From an uncultured Bacilli bacterium (GTDB lineage: Bacteria > Bacillota_I > Bacilli_A > RF39 > UBA660), in the NCBI GenBank assembly GCA_947627405.1, contig CANQVY010000030.1:1-11902 (forward strand): a DNA stretch of 11,902 nucleotides, in the 5' to 3' direction. A program made the position numbers and the translations under genes. A model generated the notes under the pieces. It worked only from the letters and a program-made list of their open reading frames with translations, did not search any database and was not told where the DNA came from. Within the stretch, counting starts at the first letter, position 1. Each line of letters starts with the position of its first letter. Below are positions 1 to 6,842 of the stretch, in pieces.

Positions 1-1
1 G

Positions 2-601
2 GAAGGGCTTTATCCGCTGAAAGGCTTTGACCGGAACAGTGCCATTTCAAAAGATAATGTTTCTGTAAAAATAAACGCAGTAATTTATTATAAAATTTTT
101 GATGCATCCAAAGCTATTTTGCAAGTGGAAGATTATAATTATGCTGTGGAACAATTGGCTCAAACCACAATGCGTAATATTGTTGGTTCAGTATCTTTGG
201 ATGAATTATTATCTGAAAGAGAAAAAGTAAGTGAAAAGATTTGTCAAATCATTGATCAAGCTTCCGATGATTGGGGAATTAAAGTTGAAAATGTAGAATT
301 AAAAGATGTTTCTTTACCATTGGAAATGAAAAGAGTCATAGCAAAAGTGGCTGAGGCAGAAAGAGAAAAACAAGCGGTTATTACCAAAGCGAGTGGAGAA
401 GTGGAAGCCGCTCGGAATTTAAAAGAGGCTTCTGAAATTATGAATGGCGTACCGGGAGCATTGCATTTAAGAACATTATCAACAATTAACGATATTTCTT
501 CGGATCAATCCAATACAATTATATTTGCTTTGCCAGTAGAAGTACTAAGAGCAATTGACGGTATGGATATAAAAAAAACGGTAGAAAAGATTCAAAAATA
601 A
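2..601 (+). CDS. Slipin / stomatin-like SPFH-domain membrane protein, 3' part
   Basis: The reading frame is open from the first bases to a TAA at 599-601, so the 5' end lies outside the window; the TTG at 119 is internal. The visible 199 residues match the slipin family: an SPFH core containing KDNVSV and INAVIYYKI, then the well-conserved stretches QLAQTTMRNIVG, LDELLSERE and WGIKVENVELKDV. A charged helical segment rich in EAERE and KASGEVEAA follows, and the tail contains PGALHLRTL and NTIIFALPV. Slipins are anchored by an N-terminal hydrophobic segment (outside the window) and form large oligomers that organise membrane microdomains, often beside an NfeD protein. No NfeD gene follows here; it could lie upstream. 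Family assignment is firm; the cellular role is inference. Confidence 0.93.
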   Translation, partial: EGLYPLKGFDRNSAISKDNVSVKINAVIYYKIFDASKAILQVEDYNYAVEQLAQTTMRNIVGSVSLDELLSEREKVSEKICQIIDQASDDWGIKVENVELKDVSLPLEMKRVIAKVAEAEREKQAVITKASGEVEAARNLKEASEIMNGVPGALHLRTLSTINDISSDQSNTIIFALPVEVLRAIDGMDIKKTVEKIQK

Positions 602-616
602 AATGAATCTTTTTTT
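585..616 (+). terminator. Rho-independent terminator of the slipin gene
   Basis: A perfect 9-bp stem, AAAAGATTC (585-593) against GAATCTTTT (605-613), with an 11-nt loop, runs into a T tract ending at 616. The stop codon of the slipin gene lies in the loop and the last sense codons form the left arm. The stem is AT-rich, so it is weaker than a textbook terminator. Confidence 0.7.
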
Positions 617-617
617 A

Positions 618-646
618 TCGACAAAAATTTAAAAACATTTTATAAT
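618..646 (+). promoter_or_regulatory. Sigma-A-type promoter of the nuclease gene
   Basis: TCGACA (618-623, one mismatch to TTGACA) and a perfect TATAAT (641-646) are separated by 17 bp. It starts directly after the T tract of the slipin terminator. The start codon is only 20 nt beyond the -10 box, so the predicted 5' leader is about 13-14 nt. Confidence 0.7.
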
Positions 647-666
647 AATAATAAGGTAGGGATGTT

Positions 667-1341
667 ATGAAAAAGATAGTTTTTATATTCTTTGGTTTTC
701 TTCTATTGTTGCCTAATAAAATTGATGCTAAGCAAGAGGTGGTTACTTTTTCAAAATGTGTAGATGGAGATACAGCAAAAATTAAAAAAGATTCTAAAAT
801 TTATACCGTACGCTTTTTAGCCATAGATACCCCTGAGACAGTGAAGAAAAATGCCGATATTGAACCTTATGGGAAACAAGCAAGTAATTATACCTGTACG
901 ACATTAAAAAATGCAAAAAAGATTGTTCTTGAATATGATCCTAAAAGTAGTGAAACCGATAAATATGGCCGTTTACTAGCATGGGTATATGCGGATGGGA
1001 AAATGCTACAAGAAGAACTTTTAAAGAAAGGATATGCTGAGGTTGCTTATTTATATGGAAAATATTTGTATACAGACACTTTAAAAGAATTACAAGCCGA
1101 AGCCAAAGCAAAGAAAATTGGTATGTGGAGTTTAACGGAAGAGGAAAGAGATGGTTGTGTTATTGATGGTAAAATTGAAAAACAGTCATCTGGGAAATGT
1201 AAAGGGACCAGTAAAGTCAAAAAAAAGACAACGAAACAGACAACAAAGACAAAGAAAGAAAATATTTTTTCTTTATTGGCCGATTTTTTAATAGATAGCG
1301 TTTTGGATTCTCTAAAACAATTCTTTGATAATTTATTTTAA
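667..1341 (+). CDS. Exported thermonuclease-like nuclease (SNase domain)
   Basis: The 224-residue protein has an N-terminal signal peptide (KK, a hydrophobic core at about 4-16, probable cleavage after the Asp-Ala near residue 21). A staphylococcal-nuclease fold follows at about 24-155. The catalytic set known from S. aureus nuclease is visible: Asp33 and Asp35 in VDGDT, Arg49, Asp54-Thr-Pro-Glu57, and Arg102 in DKYGR. It should be a calcium-dependent endo/exonuclease of DNA and RNA acting outside the membrane. After the domain come a Lys/Thr-rich linker (183-197) and an amphipathic or hydrophobic tail (199-224), which might keep the enzyme on the cell surface. Four cysteines (31, 77, 164, 178) are unusual, since the S. 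aureus enzyme has none; the next gene encodes a thioredoxin-fold protein. The AAGGTAGGG just before ATG 667 supports this start. Confidence 0.92.
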   Translation: MKKIVFIFFGFLLLLPNKIDAKQEVVTFSKCVDGDTAKIKKDSKIYTVRFLAIDTPETVKKNADIEPYGKQASNYTCTTLKNAKKIVLEYDPKSSETDKYGRLLAWVYADGKMLQEELLKKGYAEVAYLYGKYLYTDTLKELQAEAKAKKIGMWSLTEEERDGCVIDGKIEKQSSGKCKGTSKVKKKTTKQTTKTKKENIFSLLADFLIDSVLDSLKQFFDNLF

Positions 1342-1352
1342 TATGTTATAAT
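1325..1352 (+). promoter_or_regulatory. Extended -10 promoter of the thioredoxin-like gene
   Basis: TTGATA (1325-1330, one mismatch) and TATAAT (1347-1352) are separated by 16 bp, with a TG extension at 1344-1345. The -35 lies inside the last codons of the nuclease gene, so the next gene can be transcribed independently of it. I see no terminator between the two, so read-through is also possible. Confidence 0.72.
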
Positions 1353-1372
1353 ACTAGATATGGAGGGAAAAT

Positions 1373-1849
1373 ATGAATAAGAAAGGTATAGGAATTATTC
1401 TATTTATAATTATTTTTTTTATAATATGTTATTTTATTGGAGAAAGTACAAATCGATCTTATGCAACTACAGATGAATTTAGTGAAGATGAACAAGCTGA
1501 ATTAAATGAAATCGATGTTGATAAATATATTCAATTAAAAAACGGTAAAGATGTTTCTGTAATTTATATTGCAAGACCGGATTGTTCTCATTGTATTGTG
1601 CAAACTCCACGAATGAAATATATTAAATATAAATATCAAGTTGAAATTAATTATTTGAATACCAATGCATTTAGTGACGATGGTTCAGATTATGATAAGG
1701 TAATAGCCAGTGATACTTATTTTAAAGATAATGAGCTAGGGACTCCTTTGATATTAATTGTTAAAGAAGGAAAAATTCTAGATAAAATTGAAGGAGAATC
1801 ACCTGTTGAGGATGTTGTTACCTTATTTAGTAAAAATGGATTAATATAG
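1373..1849 (+). CDS. Membrane-anchored thioredoxin-fold protein with CSHC motif
   Basis: This 158-residue protein begins with MNKK and a long hydrophobic helix (about 5-23). That is a single anchor or uncleaved signal that would place the rest outside the cytoplasm. The thioredoxin-like part shows a beta strand VSVIYIA, then the redox motif Cys71-Ser-His-Cys74 at a helix start. The expected cis-proline follows at Pro125 in GTP, before a beta strand (PLILIV) and a Gly-containing turn. A thiol-disulfide exchange role is likely; whether it oxidises, reduces or isomerises cannot be read from sequence. GGAGGG (1362-1367) lies 5 nt before ATG. The stop codon overlaps the ribosome binding site of the PH-domain gene, so the two are co-transcribed. 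Upstream, the four-cysteine exported nuclease is a candidate client (inference). Confidence 0.82.
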   Translation: MNKKGIGIILFIIIFFIICYFIGESTNRSYATTDEFSEDEQAELNEIDVDKYIQLKNGKDVSVIYIARPDCSHCIVQTPRMKYIKYKYQVEINYLNTNAFSDDGSDYDKVIASDTYFKDNELGTPLILIVKEGKILDKIEGESPVEDVVTLFSKNGLI

Positions 1850-1858
1850 GAGGAAAAT

Positions 1859-2290
1859 ATGGGAATTGTTGCAGAACAAGCAATTGCTTTTAAGAAGAAA
1901 TATCCTACCACAATCGCTTGGAGAATTAAAAAAAATGCATCTGTTATCGAAAAACATTTAAATCCTGGAGAAGAAGTTTTGTATGTTTTTGCAGGACAAA
2001 GAAAATTAAGTCGATATGATTTTTTTCATACGGCAGTGGTTGCACTTACGAATAAAAGAATTATTGTGGGAAGAAAAAGAGTCATTTTTGGATATTTTAT
2101 AGATACTATTACACCAGATATGTTTAATGATTTTAATATTAAGGTGGGGCTTTTCTTTGGCAGAGTTATTATTGATACCATTAAGGAAAAGGTAATGATT
2201 GCTAGTCTTTCTTCTAAAGCAATGCCAGAAGTAGAAACCGCATTATCAGAAAATATGATTATGTTAAAAAAAGAGTACAGTGAAGAGTAA
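1859..2290 (+). CDS. Small cytoplasmic protein with bacterial PH-like domain
   Basis: This 143-residue protein has no signal peptide or clear membrane segment. From about residue 36 it resembles bacterial PH-like (YokE/bPH) domains. A strand VLYVFAGQ is followed by the typical HTAVVALTNKRIIVGRKR block (57-74), the most recognisable part, then strands around 97-118 and a C-terminal helix. Bacterial PH domains of this kind are often uncharacterised, and the ligand is unknown. The 9-nt gap after the thioredoxin-like gene, with AGGAGG overlapping that gene's stop, indicates a two-gene operon, but no shared function is evident. The 3' end forms part of the terminator. Confidence 0.72.
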   Translation: MGIVAEQAIAFKKKYPTTIAWRIKKNASVIEKHLNPGEEVLYVFAGQRKLSRYDFFHTAVVALTNKRIIVGRKRVIFGYFIDTITPDMFNDFNIKVGLFFGRVIIDTIKEKVMIASLSSKAMPEVETALSENMIMLKKEYSEE

Positions 2291-2312
2291 AAAATGGTAT
2301 TACTCTTTTTTT
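2283..2312 (+). terminator. Terminator of the thioredoxin-like/PH operon
   Basis: AAGAGTAA (2283-2290) pairs with TTACTCTT (2300-2307) around a 9-nt loop, followed by T's to 2312. The left arm contains the PH gene's stop codon. A second copy of AAAAAGAGTA (2268-2277) could pair with the same right arm, giving a longer alternative stem. Confidence 0.75.
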
Positions 2313-2318
2313 CTTGCA

Positions 2319-2324
2319 TATAAT
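2319..2324 (+). promoter_or_regulatory. Possible -10 box of the LysM gene
   Basis: A perfect TATAAT lies just after the preceding terminator and 18 nt before the chosen ATG, but I find no good -35 box at 16-18 bp. Transcription would begin almost at the ribosome binding site. Chance occurrence in AT-rich DNA is possible. Confidence 0.4.
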
Positions 2325-2342
2325 CTCTTAGGAGGTATGGAT

Positions 2343-2789
2343 ATGTATAATGAATATATAATCAAAGAAAATGATACTTTATCCAAAATAGCAAGAGATA
2401 ATAATATTTCATTAGAAGAATTGGCAACAGCTAACGAATGGGAAGATTTACAATTAGAAGTAGGACAAAAAATTATTATACCTACTTCAGACAATCGGCC
2501 ATTTTCTTACTACATTGTTCAAACAGACGATACGTTGTATAGCGTAGCAGATGCTTATGGAATGGATGTTAATGATTTAGCGGCATTAAATAAAAGAAAA
2601 CCAGATCAGGCCTTATTTGCCAATGAAAGATTGTTAATTCCTAATGAAGGATATAATTTTTATATAACAAAAGAGCAAGATACAATTAAAAATATTTTGA
2701 AACAAGCAAAACAAAGCTATGAAGCTTTGGAAAAACTAAATGAAACGATTTATGTACTGCCTGAGCAACTTATTATATACAAAGATTAG
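2343..2789 (+). CDS. Triple-LysM protein without signal peptide
   Basis: The 148 residues are almost wholly three LysM units. Unit 1 (4-47) has EYIIKENDTLSKIA and GQKIIIP; unit 2 (56-100) has YYIVQTDDTLYSVA and ERLLIP; unit 3 (about 105-146) is diverged but keeps the order FYITKEQDTI...PEQLIIY. LysM normally binds N-acetylglucosamine polymers such as peptidoglycan, yet no signal peptide or membrane segment is present. The protein may stay in the cytoplasm (for example as a coat or assembly factor) or leave by another route; the role is unknown. I chose ATG 2343 because AGGAGG (2330-2335) lies 7 nt upstream. The in-frame ATG at 2337 is too close to it, and the ATG at 2280 lies before the upstream terminator. 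Confidence 0.85.
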   Translation: MYNEYIIKENDTLSKIARDNNISLEELATANEWEDLQLEVGQKIIIPTSDNRPFSYYIVQTDDTLYSVADAYGMDVNDLAALNKRKPDQALFANERLLIPNEGYNFYITKEQDTIKNILKQAKQSYEALEKLNETIYVLPEQLIIYKD

Positions 2790-2806
2790 ATAATCTTTGT
2801 TTTTTT
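2779..2806 (+). terminator. Strong terminator of the LysM gene
   Basis: A perfect 10-bp inverted repeat, ACAAAGATTA (2779-2788) and TAATCTTTGT (2791-2800), is followed by T's to 2806. The nominal loop is 2 nt, so the inner A-T pair is probably open in RNA. The TAG stop codon is in the stem-loop. Confidence 0.85.
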
Positions 2807-2821
2807 GTAAACATTTGTAAA
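2803..2821 (+). repeat. Tandem TTTGTAAA motif upstream of pflB
   Basis: TTTTGTAAA (2803-2811) and ATTTGTAAA (2813-2821) are direct repeats 10 bp apart, about one helical turn, and about 40-60 bp upstream of the pflB -10 box. The reverse complement of the second, TTTACAAAT, occurs at the pflA promoter (7965-7973). This might be an activator or repressor site, but AT-rich sequence gives such matches easily. Confidence 0.35.
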
Positions 2822-2855
2822 AATAAATAATTTCACTTCTATTTTTTTCTAGGTA

Positions 2856-2864
2856 TGGTATAAT
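2856..2864 (+). promoter_or_regulatory. Extended -10 promoter of pflB
   Basis: TGGTATAAT (TG at 2856-2857, TATAAT at 2859-2864) matches the extended -10 form. No convincing -35 exists at 16-18 bp, as expected for extended -10 promoters or ones needing an activator. The start codon is 26 nt downstream. Confidence 0.65.
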
Positions 2865-2890
2865 GATTAAGGAATTAAGGAGGTATGTAT

Positions 2891-5113
2891 ATGAAATGGG
2901 ATAATTTTAAAGGTGAAAAATGGAAAAATTCAGTGGATGTTGAGAACTTTATAGTTGAAAATTATACTGAATATACAGGTGATGAATCCTTCTTAGTAGG
3001 ACCTACCGATAAAACAACAAAAGTATGGTCTAAATGTGAAGGGTTATTACAAGATGAATTAAAAAAAGGGGTTTTAGATGTAGAAACAAAGATTATGTCT
3101 GGAATTGATACATTTAAACCCGGATATATTGATAAAGAAAATGAAACAATAGTGGGATTACAGACAGATGCGCCACTTAAGAGAATTATAAATCCATATG
3201 GTGGAATTCGTATGGTATATCAAGAATTAGAAGCTTATGGTTTTAAAATGGATGAAGAAGTAGATAAATATTTTAATGCTTTTCGAAAAAGTCATAATCA
3301 AGGAGTTTTTGATGCTTATACACCAGAAATTAGAAGAGCTAGAAGTGCACATTTATTAACCGGACTTCCTGATGCTTATGGTAGGGGAAGAATTATTGGA
3401 GATTATAGAAGAATAGCTCTATACGGGATTGACTTTTTAATTGAAGAAAAGAAAAAAGATTTAAATAATTATTGTGATGTTTTGGATGATGATACCATTC
3501 AATTAAGAGAAAATATTTCTGAGCAAATAAAAGCACTAGAGGCTATGAAAAACATGGCTGCTTCTTATGGTTTTGATATTTCAAATCCTGCAAACGATGC
3601 CAAAGAAGCTGTACAATGGGTATACTTTGGTTATCTTGCAGCAATTAAAGAAAATAATGGAGCTGCAATGAGTTTAGGAAGAACTTCTACTTTCCTAGAT
3701 ATCTATATAGAAAGAGATTTAAAAGAAGGTAAGATTACAGAAGAAGAAGCACAAGAGTTAATCGATCAATTTGTAATTAAATTAAGATTAGCAAGACATT
3801 TAAGAACTCCTGATTATAACAATTTATTTGCAGGAGATCCAACTTGGGTTACAGAGTCTATTGGTGGTATGTTGGATGAAAAAAGATCCTTAGTTACAAA
3901 AAACTCTTTTCGTTTTTTACATACATTAATTAATTTAGGAACAGCTCCTGAACCAAATATGACAATTTTATGGTCAACACATTTACCCGAAAATTGGAAA
4001 AAATACTGTGCGCATATTTCCATTGCAACGGACTCTATTCAATATGAAAATGACGATTTAATGCGACCACTTTATGGACATGATTATGCAATTGCTTGTT
4101 GTGTATCCGCTATGCGTGTTGGAAAAGATATGCAATTCTTTGGAGCAAGATGCAATTTAGCGAAGGCTTTGCTTTATGCCATTAATGGTGGATTTGATGA
4201 AATGAGTGGAAAACAAGTTGTTTATGATGTAGAGAAAATAACCGACGAAGTACTTGATTATGATAGAGTCGTTCGTGCTTATAAAAAAATTATGAAGAAA
4301 GTAGCAAAAACTTATGTAGATAGCATGAATATCATTCACTATATGCATGATAAATATGCTTATGAACGTGGCCAAATGGCTTTACATGATACGGATGTTA
4401 ATCGATTGATGGCCTTTGGTATTGCTGGATTTTCAGTAGCTGTTGATTCTTTATCTGCCATTAAATATGCCAAAGTAAAACCAATTCGTAATGAAGAAGG
4501 CATTGCAGTTGATTTTGAAATTGAGGGAGAATATCCAAAGTATGGAAATGATGATGATCGTGTAGATTCCATTGCTGTGAACTTAGCAAAAGATTTCTAT
4601 AATGATTTAAAAGAACAACGAATCTATAAAGGAGCAACACCAACGTTATCGATTCTTACTATTACTTCAAATGTAATGTATGGTAAAAACACAGGAGCAA
4701 CTCCGGATGGAAGAAAAAAGGGAGTTCCATTTGCGCCTGGTGCTAACCCAATGCATGGAAGAGATAGTGAAGGGGCTCTTGCAAGTTTAAATTCAGTAGC
4801 TAAAATTCCTTATGCTGAATGTTGTAGAGATGGAATTTCAAATACATTCTCTATTGTGCCTAATGCTTTAGGTCATTCTGAAGAAGAAAGAGTAACCAAT
4901 TTAGTTCATTTAATGGATGGCTACTTTAAACAAGGAGCACATCATTTAAATGTAAATGTATTAAATAGAGAATTATTAATTGATGCTATGGAAAATCCGG
5001 GTAAATATCCAACTCTTACTATAAGAGTTTCAGGATATGCCGTTAACTTTAATAAATTATCAAAAGAACAACAACAAGAAGTTATATCTCGTACATTTCA
5101 TGAAAAAATATAA
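2891..5113 (+). CDS. pflB: Formate C-acetyltransferase (pyruvate formate-lyase)
   Basis: This cytoplasmic glycyl-radical enzyme converts pyruvate and CoA into acetyl-CoA and formate under anaerobic conditions. The 740 residues cover the full family length (E. coli PflB has 760). The catalytic pair Cys403-Cys404 sits in IACCVSAMRVG, and the radical-bearing glycine is Gly715 in RVSGYAVNF near the C terminus. Other PFL signatures include the N-terminal FKGEKW, TGLPDAYGRGRIIGDYRR and TSNVMYGKNTGATPDGRKKG. AAGGAGG (2877-2883) lies 7 nt before ATG 2891; the in-frame ATG at 2885 is only 1 nt away from it and was rejected. Its activase gene lies 2.9 kb downstream beyond an opposite-strand operon. The CC pair separates true PFL from many other glycyl-radical enzymes, which have a single Cys. 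Confidence 0.98.
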   Translation: MKWDNFKGEKWKNSVDVENFIVENYTEYTGDESFLVGPTDKTTKVWSKCEGLLQDELKKGVLDVETKIMSGIDTFKPGYIDKENETIVGLQTDAPLKRIINPYGGIRMVYQELEAYGFKMDEEVDKYFNAFRKSHNQGVFDAYTPEIRRARSAHLLTGLPDAYGRGRIIGDYRRIALYGIDFLIEEKKKDLNNYCDVLDDDTIQLRENISEQIKALEAMKNMAASYGFDISNPANDAKEAVQWVYFGYLAAIKENNGAAMSLGRTSTFLDIYIERDLKEGKITEEEAQELIDQFVIKLRLARHLRTPDYNNLFAGDPTWVTESIGGMLDEKRSLVTKNSFRFLHTLINLGTAPEPNMTILWSTHLPENWKKYCAHISIATDSIQYENDDLMRPLYGHDYAIACCVSAMRVGKDMQFFGARCNLAKALLYAINGGFDEMSGKQVVYDVEKITDEVLDYDRVVRAYKKIMKKVAKTYVDSMNIIHYMHDKYAYERGQMALHDTDVNRLMAFGIAGFSVAVDSLSAIKYAKVKPIRNEEGIAVDFEIEGEYPKYGNDDDRVDSIAVNLAKDFYNDLKEQRIYKGATPTLSILTITSNVMYGKNTGATPDGRKKGVPFAPGANPMHGRDSEGALASLNSVAKIPYAECCRDGISNTFSIVPNALGHSEEERVTNLVHLMDGYFKQGAHHLNVNVLNRELLIDAMENPGKYPTLTIRVSGYAVNFNKLSKEQQQEVISRTFHEKI

Positions 5114-5216
5114 ATAGTATAGATAATATTATCGATATGGCTACATACGAGATTATTGAATATGTATATAAAAAAATAGTAAAAATCAATAATGAGAAAC
5201 TATATTTTGTATATTT

Positions 5217-5245
5217 AAAAAAAGAAGGTTTTGCCTTCTTTTTTT
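5217..5245. terminator. Bidirectional terminator between pflB and the exporter operon
   Basis: A perfect 12-bp inverted repeat, AAAAAAAGAAGG (5217-5228) and CCTTCTTTTTTT (5234-5245), surrounds a 5-nt loop. It has an A tract on one side and a T tract on the other, so it can end transcription of pflB from the left and of the exporter operon from the right. Confidence 0.9.
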
Positions 5246-5263
5246 CACTAAATATTTTATATA

Positions 5264-6049
5264 TTATGAGCCAGTGGATGTATACTTATGTAATCCTCTA
5301 TTAAAAAGATAAATGGCTGGTAGTAAATAAAGAAGAACCAGCAAAGGCAAAAAAGCAAATAGAGAATAATTCGATTTTCCGATTAAATATTGAAAAGGAT
5401 AATAGTTGATTAAAGAAAATGGTATAAAAAAGGTGAAGAAAAACTTAAAATATTTATTATAGATATTCATTGGATATTGTGCCATATCTCGACCGCCATC
5501 TGTAAATACATTTACAACTTCTAATCCTTGAGTGGTTATAAAACAAAAAGCTGCGCCCATTAGAAAAATATTAAAGAAAATTACAGAGGAAGCGAGTAAC
5601 ATGAAGAATAGGGTAAAAACCTTTAACGGCGTTAAATTTAAATGCAGTTTTATTAAAGAATAAATTAAAAGTATAACGGATTGAATGATTTTCGTTGTTT
5701 TTGTAAAATCAATTTCGCATCCTAAAGCCTGTAAAATTAAAGATCTAGGTCTTGTTAATAATCGATCTAAATCACCTTTAATAATCAAATGAGAAAAATG
5801 GTCAATTCCTCGCGCAAATACTTCATTCATTGAATACCCAAACTGGATTATACTAAAGATGAGTAATATTTGATATACTGTATATTCATTTAAAGAGGAA
5901 AATTTGGTAAATAAAGATAGAATCACAAAATAATTAGTAAAAAATGTAATGCTTTGATTGATAAAAGTAAGAAGAAAAGATGTTTTATATTCAAGTTCAC
6001 TTTTTAAATTAATAGCAATATATTTTAAGTAAAGTTTTAAACTATCCAC
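5264..6049 (-). CDS. ABC-2-type transporter permease, second subunit
   Basis: This 261-residue integral membrane protein has about six hydrophobic segments (about 24-48, 57-72, 125-140, 143-168, a stretch near 205-222, and 232-252). It belongs to the uncharacterised ABC2_membrane_6-type permeases (COG3694/COG4587 group). The cytoplasmic loop motif KGDLDRLLTRP (91-101) is the family hallmark. It would pair with the other permease and the ATPase as an exporter with unknown substrate. The start codon is GTG and overlaps the end of the preceding permease gene by 8 nt; no in-frame ATG is near. AAGGTGG about 9 nt upstream is a plausible ribosome binding site, and translational coupling is likely. 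It is last in the operon, with the bidirectional terminator about 20 nt beyond its stop. Confidence 0.87.
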   Translation of the reverse strand: MDSLKLYLKYIAINLKSELEYKTSFLLTFINQSITFFTNYFVILSLFTKFSSLNEYTVYQILLIFSIIQFGYSMNEVFARGIDHFSHLIIKGDLDRLLTRPRSLILQALGCEIDFTKTTKIIQSVILLIYSLIKLHLNLTPLKVFTLFFMLLASSVIFFNIFLMGAAFCFITTQGLEVVNVFTDGGRDMAQYPMNIYNKYFKFFFTFFIPFSLINYYPFQYLIGKSNYSLFAFLPLLVLLYLLPAIYLFNRGLHKYTSTGS

Positions 6050-6842
6050 CTTGGACCACCACCTTAGTTAATGCTTTTTTCATAAGAAAATTTCCTAAAA
6101 CAATAAATATAAAAATATAGATTATTTGAATAACAATTGATAAAGGAACTTCATTTCCTACAATGTTTCCCGAATAGATTCGAAAAGGCAAATCTCCAAC
6201 ATAGCGAAAAGGCAAATAATAAATTGCTTTTTGGAAGAAAGTAGGCATTAGTGGAATAGGAATCATAAAGCCAGATAAAAATTCAGCCATTGTGGAAATA
6301 ATATTTAGGACACCTTTGGTATTTATAGTAAAGAATGTTAATATATGGATGATAGTGACTATAGATATTACAAGTATTGTACCTAAAAGCATGCTGATTA
6401 AAAAAAGTAGAAATGTAGAAAAGGAATAGGGAAGCGATAAATGATAAGGCTTTTGTAAAAAAATAGCAAGAATCAAAATTGGAAAACTTCGAATTAAAAA
6501 TCGTGCTCCTTTACGACTCGTTATTTTAATAAACCACATAAAATATAAATTAAAAGGTTTAATAAGTTCATAAGAAATGTTTCCATTTGTTATCATATCG
6601 ATAATATCATTATCTAAATCCCGATATACAATAATTGAATAAAAAGCTTGTTGTAACCATACTAGGGTAATAAGTTGATCAAAGTGGATTGGAACTTCTT
6701 TTGCATTAGAATAAAAAGCCAAATAAATCATAATTTGTATAAATCCAAAAAATAATTGAGTAGCTACTCCTGCCCATGCAGCCGCACGATATTGGATTTC
6801 TGTATTTACTCTAATCTTAAAAAATGAGAAATACTTTTTCAT
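6042..6842 (-). CDS. ABC-2-type transporter permease, first subunit
   Basis: The 266-residue protein has roughly six membrane segments (about 22-45, 56-72, 114-130, 140-172, 183-200 and 232-254). It has the same loop motif as its partner in the form GNISYELIKP (87-96). In related three-gene clusters (ATPase plus two such permeases, COG4586/4587/3694) the two permeases form the membrane part of an exporter of unknown substrate. Its ATG overlaps the TGA stop of the ATPase gene in an ATGA junction, and its end overlaps the next permease gene by 8 nt, so all three are translationally coupled. Confidence 0.87.
   Translation of the reverse strand: MKKYFSFFKIRVNTEIQYRAAAWAGVATQLFFGFIQIMIYLAFYSNAKEVPIHFDQLITLVWLQQAFYSIIVYRDLDNDIIDMITNGNISYELIKPFNLYFMWFIKITSRKGARFLIRSFPILILAIFLQKPYHLSLPYSFSTFLLFLISMLLGTILVISIVTIIHILTFFTINTKGVLNIISTMAEFLSGFMIPIPLMPTFFQKAIYYLPFRYVGDLPFRIYSGNIVGNEVPLSIVIQIIYIFIFIVLGNFLMKKALTKVVVQGG

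Noticed and set aside
119..601. TTG start for the slipin gene
   Set aside because: The frame is open to the window edge, and residues upstream of the TTG fit the SPFH domain, so the gene begins outside the window.
2280..2342. Upstream ATG 2280 as start of the LysM protein, which would give a hydrophobic N terminus
   Set aside because: It precedes the terminator at 2283-2312 and has no ribosome binding site; the apparent hydrophobic stretch is translated terminator.
2807..2858. Rex operator upstream of pflB (TTGTAAA...TTTCAC)
   Set aside because: The halves are imperfect and 9 bp apart rather than the 4 bp of the Rex palindrome.
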